Source: Verrucomicrobiota bacterium
GTDB taxonomy: Bacteria; Verrucomicrobiota; Verrucomicrobiia; Limisphaerales; AV2
DNA: 7,921 nt
Direction of reading: 5' to 3'
Assembly (NCBI GenBank): GCA_003219345.1
Contig: QHOP01000257.1
Location: 1-7,921 of the forward strand
A program made the translations under genes and the position numbers. Below are positions 1 through 5,481 of this stretch, piece by piece; position 1 is the stretch's first letter; every line of letters starts with the position of its first letter. The notes under the pieces are model-generated. The model saw nothing but the letters and a program-made list of their open reading frames with translations. It was not told where the DNA came from and ran no database searches.

Positions 1-1
1 C

Positions 2-1987
2 GACAGCGACATTCTTCAGCTGCTGGCGCAAAGCCCGGACGTGTCGGACACCCTTGTCATTTCAACGAACGCCGCGCCGATTTTCTACGACTCGGCTTCG
101 GGCAACGTAGCGGGTCTGCGCTACCCGCGCATCGACCAGGACAACAGCGGTCGGGTCGTGTTTCTCTCCTTTCCATTCGATGCAGTTTCAACCGCCGATC
201 CGGTGCCGAACAATCGCGCCATGCTCCTGCGCAACATTCTCACTTTCCTCGCGCCGGGCGCCAACGGACTCGGCACCATTACGCTCGACAGTTCGGCCTA
301 CACAATTCCCTCGCGCGTGGCCATCGAGGTTGGCGACTCGGACCTGAGCGGGCAGGGCCAGACGACGGTGACGTTCCAAAGTTACGCTTCGACCAACCGC
401 CAGACGGTCACGCTTTTCGAGTCGGCGCGCAGCGGGCTGTTCCGCGGTTACATCGCGCTGGTGGCGGCGACGAATCGTCCGGCCCAGGGGCGATTTCCCG
501 TGGCAAATGGCGACATCATCATCGCAAACTACTACGACGCTTCTTCAGACCGCATCCTGCCCGCGGTGGCAGTAGTGGACACCGTGCCTCCCGCGATCAC
601 GAACATCGTCGCGAGTCCCGATTACCAAAGCGCCGAGGTGGCCTGGGACACGTCGAAAGCGGCGGATTCACTGGTGCAATTCGGCGAATCGCCGCTGCTC
701 GGACGCACGGCTTACAGCGCCGATCTGCAGGAGAGTCATTCCGTGACGCTGAACGGGTTGCTGCCGAACAAAGTTTATTTCTATCAGGTCGTCAGCCGCG
801 ACGCCGCCGGCAACACCACGAGCGACGACAACCAAGGGCGACTTTACACCTTTCGCACGTTGAAGCCGGTCACGCCGCCGTGGACGGACGACCTCGACCA
901 CAGCGGGTCAAGCACGAACTGGACGACGTTCGACGCGGACGGGAGCCAGGCGCCCTGGCGTCTGGGCGTGCCGAACAACGGCATGGAAGCCGCCGCTCAT
1001 TCGCCGCCGAACGCCTGGGGCAGCAACCTCAGCGGCGAAGCGCTGGATTACGCCGACACTTACCTGATCAGCCCGGCGCTTGACCTGACCGGCGGCAACG
1101 TGGCGACGCTGCGTTTCTGGCAGAGCTATGATTTCACCGAGCGGACGGCCTCCGACATTCTGGAAGGCGGCGAGCTGCTCATCTTCACGAACGAGGTGAG
1201 CAACCCGGTCACGATTGTGCAATACACTGATTTCTCCGATGGCTGGGAGGAACAGGACATTGAACTGACGCCTTATGTCGGCAACGTCATCTATCTGGCA
1301 TGGCACTACCAGCAGTTTTCAGTTGATAGCGCGCCGCGCCCCGGCTGGCTCATTGACGACGTCTCGGTCACCATCAGCAACGCGGTGCGCGGCACGATTG
1401 TCATCACGAACAATCTCGCCGAAGCGCGCTTTACTCTGAGCGGCCCGATTTCGCAGACCGGCCAAGGTTGGAGCCTGACGCTGAGCAACGCGCCGCTCGG
1501 CCAATACGTCCTCACGTTCGGCGCGGTGCCCTACTACCAGACTCCCACGCCGCAGACGAATTCGGTGAATTCGGTGACGCCGGTTCTCTTCCAAGGCACA
1601 TACACGTTCGCCGACGCGAACAACAACGGTATTTCGGACGCGTGGGAACAACAGGTCTTTGGCGGCGTTTCGCCGGACCGCACAAAAGCCACCGACACCG
1701 ACGGCGATGGGATGACCGATTACGCTGAATTCATCGCCGGCACGGACCCGAAGAATACGAATTCCGTTTTGGAACTGATGCCGCCAGCGTCGCAGCCGAA
1801 CGGTAGCCTGCGCTTTGACTGGCCGTCCGTTCCGGGCCGGGCCTATCGGCTGGCCGCCAGCACCGACTTGGTCAATTGGACGCCGTTGTCCGATTGGATT
1901 CCCGCCACCACGACAACCTCGTCGGTGGTCCTTGCGCCGCAAACGCCCGGCGCGAGTTATTTCTATCGCCTGGAAGTGCGGCCGTAG
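2..1987 (+). CDS. Secreted multidomain protein, 3' part (5' end outside window)
   Basis: The frame is open from the first bases of the window to TAG at 1985-1987, so this is the C-terminal 660 or so residues of a larger protein. Numbering from the internal GTG at 41, which is probably not the real start, I see: a segment ending 'GRVVFLSFPFD' (37-47), as at the end of glutamine-amidotransferase-like domains; a fibronectin III or purple-acid-phosphatase-N-like domain (about 183-275, 'LPNKVYFYQVVSRDAAGN'); a jelly-roll of the choice-of-anchor J/cleaved-adhesin kind (about 280-446, 'YLISPALDL' to 'GWLIDDVSV'); a PEGA-like segment (about 450-520); aspartate-rich calcium-type loops (524-570, 'DANNNGISDAWE', 'DTDGDGMTDYAEF'); and a C-terminal 'LAASTDLVNW...FYRLEVRP' module. 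Such architecture is typical of exported or surface proteins. No catalytic centre is visible, so an N-terminal peptidase or other enzyme may lie upstream. Export is inferred, because any signal peptide is outside the window. Confidence 0.85.
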   Translation, partial: DSDILQLLAQSPDVSDTLVISTNAAPIFYDSASGNVAGLRYPRIDQDNSGRVVFLSFPFDAVSTADPVPNNRAMLLRNILTFLAPGANGLGTITLDSSAYTIPSRVAIEVGDSDLSGQGQTTVTFQSYASTNRQTVTLFESARSGLFRGYIALVAATNRPAQGRFPVANGDIIIANYYDASSDRILPAVAVVDTVPPAITNIVASPDYQSAEVAWDTSKAADSLVQFGESPLLGRTAYSADLQESHSVTLNGLLPNKVYFYQVVSRDAAGNTTSDDNQGRLYTFRTLKPVTPPWTDDLDHSGSSTNWTTFDADGSQAPWRLGVPNNGMEAAAHSPPNAWGSNLSGEALDYADTYLISPALDLTGGNVATLRFWQSYDFTERTASDILEGGELLIFTNEVSNPVTIVQYTDFSDGWEEQDIELTPYVGNVIYLAWHYQQFSVDSAPRPGWLIDDVSVTISNAVRGTIVITNNLAEARFTLSGPISQTGQGWSLTLSNAPLGQYVLTFGAVPYYQTPTPQTNSVNSVTPVLFQGTYTFADANNNGISDAWEQQVFGGVSPDRTKATDTDGDGMTDYAEFIAGTDPKNTNSVLELMPPASQPNGSLRFDWPSVPGRAYRLAASTDLVNWTPLSDWIPATTTTSSVVLAPQTPGASYFYRLEVRP

Positions 1988-1992
1988 GAGGA

Positions 1993-2251
1993 ACACGAAT
2001 TTCACGAATTCACACAAAGAAAACCAAGTGCGTCTATAGCGGTTTCCAAAAGTAATTTCCGATCAATGTCGTGTGCGAGCACTCCCCTCACCCGGCTAAA
2101 GCCACCCTCTCCCCTCATCCGATGAGGGGAGAGGGAAGGGTGAGGGGAGCCGTTGGACATTCGACAAGCGCTTCATTTCGGAAATTTCTTTTGGCAATTG
2201 GTCTATGTTGCCAGCTGAAAGCGAATTTGTGCTCATTCGTGAAATTGGTGT
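1993..2251. repeat. Nested imperfect palindrome filling a convergent intergenic gap
   Basis: Several inverted-repeat arm pairs share one centre. The outer pair is 1993-2018 with 2226-2251 (22 of 26 positions match; core AATTTCACGAAT). The middle pair is 2046-2062 with 2178-2194 (16 of 17; CCAAAAGnAATTTCCGA). A short pair is AATGTC 2065-2070 with GACATT 2156-2161. The inner pair is 2082-2093 with 2138-2149 (12 of 12), enclosing the hairpin annotated separately. The element starts 5 bp after the upstream gene's stop and ends directly against the dtd stop. Read-through from either side would give a long foldback RNA, so it could act as a two-way transcription end, although there is no U-tract. 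It could also be a MITE-like or REP-like insertion. No transposase and no target-site duplication were seen. Confidence 0.8.
2082..2149 (+). repeat. Palindromic repeat, copy 1 (three-way-junction shape)
   Basis: An outer stem CTCCCCTCACCC (2082-2093) pairs perfectly with 2138-2149. It encloses a small hairpin GGCTAAAGCC (2094-2103) and a strong hairpin whose 15-nt arms, CCCTCTCCCCTCATC (2105-2119) and 2121-2135, are perfectly complementary. The predicted fold is a three-way junction, the kind of structure seen in dispersed palindromic elements. It is the innermost part of the nested palindrome at 1993-2251. Copy 2, in reverse orientation, is at 2875-2921, and a shorter variant is at 5110-5152. 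Confidence 0.85.
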
Positions 2252-2704
2252 CTACTCTCTGTTCTTCGAGTCAATGACGATGGTCACCGGGCCGTCGTTG
2301 ACGAGACTCACTTTCATGTCCGCGCCGAATTCGCCCGTTTTAACCGGCTTGCCCAGGTCTTCGCTCAGCTTGCGGGTGAACGCCTCGTAAAGCGGCACGG
2401 CGATTTCCGGTCGGGCCGCGCGGCTGTAGGACGGACGGTTTCCTTTCTTCGTGCTGGCAAACAAGGTGAACTGGCTGATGAGCAAAATATCGCCGCCGAC
2501 TTCCTGCACCGAACGGTTCATGGCTCCCTGGTCGTCATTGAAAATGCGCAGACGAACAATCTTGCCGCTCAACCATTCAATGTCTTCGGGCGTGTCGGCT
2601 TCCTCGACAGCCAGCAGGAGGAGCAGGCCCGTTTCAATCGCGCCACGGATTTGGCCGTTGATGGTGACCGAAGCTTCCGCGACTCGTTGAACTACCGCTC
2701 GCAC
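2252..2704 (-). CDS. dtd: D-aminoacyl-tRNA deacylase (Dtd)
   Basis: This 150-residue protein is close to the usual family length of about 145. Dtd hydrolyses the ester bond of D-aminoacyl-tRNAs, and of glycyl-tRNA(Ala), in the cytoplasm, keeping D-amino acids out of translation. Visible family marks are the N-terminal 'MRAVVQRV', the active-site 'SQFTL' (77-81, catalytic Thr80), 'KGNRPSYSRAA' (87-97), and 'NDGPVT' (136-141) carrying the Gly-cisPro pair that rejects L-amino acids. The start is GTG (complement of 2702-2704): an in-frame TAA lies 9 nt upstream, so no earlier start is possible, and the predicted N-terminus matches the family. No clear Shine-Dalgarno is seen. The gene is convergent with the upstream exoprotein gene and divergent from tcmP, so it is probably monocistronic here. 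All key residues are present. Confidence 0.97.
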   Translation of the reverse strand: MRAVVQRVAEASVTINGQIRGAIETGLLLLLAVEEADTPEDIEWLSGKIVRLRIFNDDQGAMNRSVQEVGGDILLISQFTLFASTKKGNRPSYSRAARPEIAVPLYEAFTRKLSEDLGKPVKTGEFGADMKVSLVNDGPVTIVIDSKNRE

Positions 2705-2713
2705 GGCGGATTA

Positions 2714-2797
2714 AAACATTTCGCGGACTGGGAAGACAAGTCGCGCGCCCGCTACAACGACGCGGTGCAGGCAGCGGGACTTCTCAACCACGGATGA
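2714..2797 (+). pseudogene. Possible 3' gene remnant ending in a repeat
   Basis: Just outside the dtd start, the plus strand reads as 27 sense codons with strongly GC-biased third positions ('KHFADWEDKSRARYNDAVQA' followed by 'AGLLNHG'). The stop TGA (2795-2797) is supplied by the ACACGGATTC-type repeat. The reading frame stays open leftward across dtd, but there it is only the antisense of a real gene, so the authentic part could not extend far beyond about 2705. I do not recognise the family. It may be the cut-off end of a lost gene, or chance. Confidence 0.25.
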
Positions 2798-2853
2798 ACA
2801 CTGATGGACACGGATTCAATCGCTGCGAAAAAACGCAAGACGCCCAAAGAACT
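2788..2853 (+). repeat. ACACGGATTC-type dispersed repeat, copy A
   Basis: This copy contains GATGAACAC (2793-2801), ACACGGATTCAAT (2808-2820) and, further on, CAAAGAACT (2845-2853). The same three words occur in the same order at 3096-3139. Compared with copy B, it carries an extra unit of about 10 nt (TGATGGACAC), as expected from expansion of a short tandem. Similar 'boilerplate' words are, as far as I recall, common between genes in verrucomicrobial and other environmental genomes. Confidence 0.75.
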
Positions 2854-2874
2854 TCCCTCTCTCCGCCTCGATAT

Positions 2875-2921
2875 CCTTCTCCGCATCGGATGGGGAGAAG
2901 GTGGCCGCACGCCGGATGAGG
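2875..2921 (-). repeat. Palindromic repeat, copy 2 (reverse orientation)
   Basis: Read on the minus strand, this copy follows copy 1 (2086-2135) almost base for base: CCTCAnCCGGC, a short variable loop, GCCACCnTCTCCCC, ATCCGATG, then the closing arm. The hairpin pairs CCTTCTCC (2875-2882) with GGAGAAGG (2894-2901), and its inner part CATC/GATG also pairs. The small side hairpin is kept as GGC (2903-2905) with GCC (2911-2913). The outer stem has largely decayed: only CCTC (2866-2869) can still pair with GAGG (2918-2921). Confidence 0.8.
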
Positions 2922-3090
2922 TGTCCCCGGGAAGGGGGTGCCGGGGTCAAGTGTCGATTCCGGCTCTCAACTCTCAACTCACGTTCCAAAGGCGGCGGAA
3001 CTGGCGCGGGCTAAGCTTCGGCCTTTCGGCATTTGCAACGTCCACCCGCTGCGCGATGCGCCGGGAAAGGAATTCTGAATCCAATTCCGA

Positions 3091-3139
3091 ACGCAGATGA
3101 ACACGGATTCAATTGAGCCGCAAAGGGGCGCAAAGAACT
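3091..3139 (+). repeat. ACACGGATTC-type dispersed repeat, copy B
   Basis: This copy carries the 18-nt word GATGAACACGGATTCAAT (3096-3113). It is followed by two CGCAAAG units (3119-3125 and 3129-3135) and CAAAGAACT (3131-3139), matching the order of words in copy A about 300 bp upstream. Confidence 0.75.
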
Positions 3140-3149
3140 GAAAAAATAA

Positions 3150-3172
3150 TGAACGCTGATGGATGCGGATTC
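3150..3172 (+). repeat. ACACGGATTC-type dispersed repeat, copy C
   Basis: This 23-nt segment matches 2795-2817 of copy A at 20 of 23 positions. The first ATG of the open frame leading into tcmP (3163-3165) lies inside it, which is a strong reason not to start the protein there. Confidence 0.7.
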
Positions 3173-3318
3173 GCGATTCTTCTTTGAAAAATCGTGGAAT
3201 CACACCAAAGCCACGCCTCAAATTCCGAACCCGTTGGACGGTTTTTGTCCTACCGTTGTTGTTACGATTCCCGGAAATGATTGAGGCAGAGGGCCTGACC
3301 TGTTTAACTGCGCCGCGA

Positions 3319-4176
3319 ATGAAGACAGCCTTTCACACGCTCGACTCAGCCGACAAGTCTCTCTGGAAAGAGAATGTATCGGCAACAGATGGTCTTCCAA
3401 TTCGTGATAGCGGCGCGTGGATCGAAACGAAACACCGCTTGCTGACGTACTACGCGCACCTCTTTGCAACAGGAATGAAGTACAATTGGAAGAGCCGGGT
3501 TTATCTCGAGCTGTTCTCCGGGCCAGGCCGCTGTCTGATTCGTAAAACCGGCAAGGAAGACCTTGGCTCACCGCTGAAGGTGATCGAACATGAATTCACC
3601 AAATTCATTTTCACCGAGATGAGCTTGCCTGTGGCGGAAGCCCTAGCTCAACGGCTTGAGCCTTTCGACAACGCCGCGTACACGGAAATCTGGTGCGGTG
3701 ATTGCGCGGAGGCCGTCCAGAAGATTCTGATTCCGGCAGGCTCGTTGACGTTGGCGTTCATCGACCCCACCGGCATCGGGCACGCGCCGTTTTCGCTCAT
3801 TGAGACTCTCCATCGCAAAACGCGGTGTGACCTGCTGATCAATATTCAGCACGGGATGGGGATCAAAATGAACATCCACCAATACACGCCCGATGCGGAC
3901 GAACAATCCGCCCTTACCAAGTTCCTCGGCAACAATTCGTGGAAGCAGATTTCACGGCACGACCCGCGTGAGTTCTTTCGCCTTGTTCTTGAGCTCTACA
4001 AAAAGCAGCTCGACGGGCTTGGCTTTAGCTTCATCGGGCGAGAGGTTTTCATCACGAACGACCAGAATACTCCTCTCTATCTGCTGCTTTACGCGAGCAA
4101 ACATCCCAAGGGCAAGGAGTTTTGGGACAAAGCGATGAAAGCCGTGCTCCCAATGGAGTTCGAATTTGGAAACTGA
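3319..4176 (+). CDS. tcmP: Three-Cys-motif partner protein TcmP
   Basis: With the start at ATG 3319 the product has 285 residues. It matches the TcmP family, named for sitting beside a gene whose product has a three-cysteine motif. The biochemical role of the family is not established. Marks seen are 'WIETKHRLLTYY' (34-45), 'YLELFSGPG' (62-70), 'LGSPLKVI' (82-89), 'GDC' (127-129), 'AFIDPTG' (146-152), 'DLLIN' (171-175) and a C-terminal 'SKHPKGKEFWDKAM' (260-273). The 'FSGPG' and 'DPTG' motifs recall loops I and IV of class I methyltransferases, so an S-adenosylmethionine-binding fold is a fair inference. The frame is open back to ATG 3163, but that ATG is in a dispersed repeat and the extra residues do not look like protein; ATG 3277 is a second alternative. 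No Shine-Dalgarno precedes 3319. The gene lies 27 bp before the radical SAM gene, which suggests one operon. Confidence 0.85.
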   Translation: MKTAFHTLDSADKSLWKENVSATDGLPIRDSGAWIETKHRLLTYYAHLFATGMKYNWKSRVYLELFSGPGRCLIRKTGKEDLGSPLKVIEHEFTKFIFTEMSLPVAEALAQRLEPFDNAAYTEIWCGDCAEAVQKILIPAGSLTLAFIDPTGIGHAPFSLIETLHRKTRCDLLINIQHGMGIKMNIHQYTPDADEQSALTKFLGNNSWKQISRHDPREFFRLVLELYKKQLDGLGFSFIGREVFITNDQNTPLYLLLYASKHPKGKEFWDKAMKAVLPMEFEFGN

Positions 4177-4203
4177 GCAGACGATGATACCCCGGGAAGA
4201 ACA

Positions 4204-5385
4204 ATGAGCCTCGTTCTCGACAGACCAGTTCAGATTCGGCCACGAGTTGTCCGGCCATTGCAGCGTCCGGAAGACTCGCGCGTTGGTCTGTGGCACGCGC
4301 CCGCCATCATCGCCGAAAACCATTTCGTTTACAAGAGCCTGTCGAATTGGGCATTCAACGTGGCGGTCGGATGCTCTCACGCGTGTCGGTTTTGTTACGT
4401 GCCCAGCGCGGCGACCATCAAACAAGGGCCGAAGCTGGCGGAATACGGCGTCAAAGATCCGGATGCCGAGTGGGGCGATTATGTCCTGCTCCGCCCGTGG
4501 GACGAACAGAAGTTCCTCGCGTCGTTGCGCGCGGCGGAAACCACGCCGCGCAAGCACCTGAAGCCAGACGGCAATCGCGCCGTTATTTATTGCAGCACAA
4601 CCGACCCGTATCAAGTCGTCCGCCACTCCGAACCGGCGCGGCAACGCGAACTGGCCGGGCACGCGCGTTTCCTCGTGCGCCGCTCGCTCGAACTTATTCG
4701 GGACGAATCCACGATCAACGTTCGCATCCTTACGCGCAGTCCGTTGGCGCGGGCAGATTTCGATTTGTTCAAGAGCTTCAAGAAACGTTTGGTGTTCGGC
4801 ATGAGCCTGCCCACATTGCGCAACGATTTGGCCAAGGTGTATGAGCCGCGAGCACCCGCGCCATCGCAACGGCTTGCCACGCTGCGCGCCGCGAAGGAAG
4901 CCGGTCTGCACGTCTATGTGGCCCTCGCGCCGACGTATCCCGAATGTGACGAAGCCGATTTGCGCTCGACGCTTCAAGCCGTGGCTAAACTCGACCCCAT
5001 CACGATTTTCCACGAACCCATCAACATCCGCGCCGAGAACGTGGCGCGCATAGAACGGTACGCCGAGGCGCTGGGCTTGGTACCGTTGAGGAAATTCGCG
5101 CAGAGCGACACCCTCTCCTCCTCGACCGAGGAGAGGGATGGGGTGAGGAGTCGAATTCTGCGCACCGATGTTTTTGCCACGCGCGAAAGCTGGCAGGACT
5201 ACGCGGTGAACGCGCTGCACACCGTTTGGGAACTGGCCAGGGAACTCCGGATTGAGAAACACCTCCATCTTTGGCCGGACAAATCCCTCGGCAGCCAATC
5301 ACTGGCCGACCGGATGCGGAATCCGAGCAAATATTTGAAGCGGCTTGAACACTGGTGGCAGCGCGTCAGCGAATGGCCGAAGTGA
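4204..5385 (+). CDS. SPL-family radical SAM protein, TcmP partner
   Basis: This 393-residue protein carries the radical SAM iron-sulfur motif CSHACRFC (Cys57, Cys61, Cys64), followed by 'STTDPYQ' (131-137), 'ILTRSP' (175-180), 'FGMSLPT' (198-204), 'EPRAPAPSQRLATLRAAKEA' (214-233) and 'EPINIRAEN' (271-279). These match the spore-photoproduct-lyase-like group (COG1533, 'DNA repair photolyase'). Members bind a [4Fe-4S] cluster and cleave S-adenosylmethionine to a radical, but the substrate of this one is unknown. It is the three-cysteine neighbour expected beside TcmP. A GGGAAG (4194-4199) lies 4 nt before the ATG as a weak ribosome site. Residues about 303-317 ('TLSSSTEERDGVRSR') are encoded by a copy of the palindromic repeat found elsewhere in the window. 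It sits in frame between the barrel core and the conserved-looking 'HLHLWPDKSLG' end (353-363), so the gene appears lengthened rather than broken. Confidence 0.9.
   Translation: MSLVLDRPVQIRPRVVRPLQRPEDSRVGLWHAPAIIAENHFVYKSLSNWAFNVAVGCSHACRFCYVPSAATIKQGPKLAEYGVKDPDAEWGDYVLLRPWDEQKFLASLRAAETTPRKHLKPDGNRAVIYCSTTDPYQVVRHSEPARQRELAGHARFLVRRSLELIRDESTINVRILTRSPLARADFDLFKSFKKRLVFGMSLPTLRNDLAKVYEPRAPAPSQRLATLRAAKEAGLHVYVALAPTYPECDEADLRSTLQAVAKLDPITIFHEPINIRAENVARIERYAEALGLVPLRKFAQSDTLSSSTEERDGVRSRILRTDVFATRESWQDYAVNALHTVWELARELRIEKHLHLWPDKSLGSQSLADRMRNPSKYLKRLEHWWQRVSEWPK
5110..5152 (-). repeat. Palindromic repeat variant inside the radical SAM gene
   Basis: CCCTCTCCTC (5111-5120) and GAGGAGAGGG (5128-5137) form a perfect 10-bp stem around a 7-nt loop. 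The stem is followed by ATGGGGTGAGGAG (5138-5150). Read on the minus strand this gives CCTCACCCC, then the CCCTCTCC hairpin, the order seen in copies 1 and 2, but the small GGC/GCC side hairpin and the far outer arm are missing. All three reading phases were considered: in the host gene's frame the copy has no stop codon and shifts nothing. Confidence 0.75.
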
Positions 5386-5481
5386 CGTACCGCTGACACG
5401 CCTGGGGAAGTCTGAAGCAACAGGGCCACGTGAAAAATTCCGTGATTGAGCCGATGGTTTCTCGTACCCTCGCGCGCAGCG

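Larger units (their letters stand above)
2705..3318. other. Repeat-rich gap without an intact gene
   Basis: These 614 bp separate the divergent dtd and tcmP genes and must hold both promoters, but no convincing -35/-10 pair stands out. TTGAGG (3281-3286) and TTTAAC (3303-3308), 16 nt apart, are a weak candidate for tcmP and would put the transcript start almost at its ATG. The rest consists of a possible gene tail (2714-2797), ACACGGATTC-type repeats, a palindrome copy (2875-2921), a 7-nt tandem repeat (CTCTCAA, 2964-2980) and a 10-bp direct repeat AATTCCGAAC (3083-3092 and 3221-3230). A 98-codon plus-strand frame at 2804-3100 runs entirely through these repeats and does not look like a protein. 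Confidence 0.7.

Noticed and set aside
1319..2017. 232-codon minus-strand frame under the exoprotein gene
   Set aside because: It is the antisense of a sense frame with clear domains and calcium loops. The product is Arg-rich with no recognisable motif, as expected for GC-rich antisense DNA.
2804..3100. 98-codon plus-strand frame between dtd and tcmP
   Set aside because: It runs through the dispersed repeats, a palindrome copy and a 7-nt tandem repeat, and has no protein-like composition.
2786..3172. CRISPR-like array
   Set aside because: The three repeat copies are irregularly spaced (roughly 300 and 50 bp), differ in length, and have no uniform spacers or cas genes nearby.
3163..3318. N-terminal 52-residue extension of TcmP from ATG 3163
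   Set aside because: The ATG falls in a dispersed repeat, and the encoded residues are basic, low in family resemblance, and would translate intergenic DNA. Family-like sequence begins after ATG 3319.
3952..5298. 448-codon open frame on the minus strand
   Set aside because: It lies antisense to the end of tcmP and most of the radical SAM gene, both of which carry recognisable conserved motifs. Its product is Arg/Gly-rich without family features, and part of it is simply the palindromic repeat translated.
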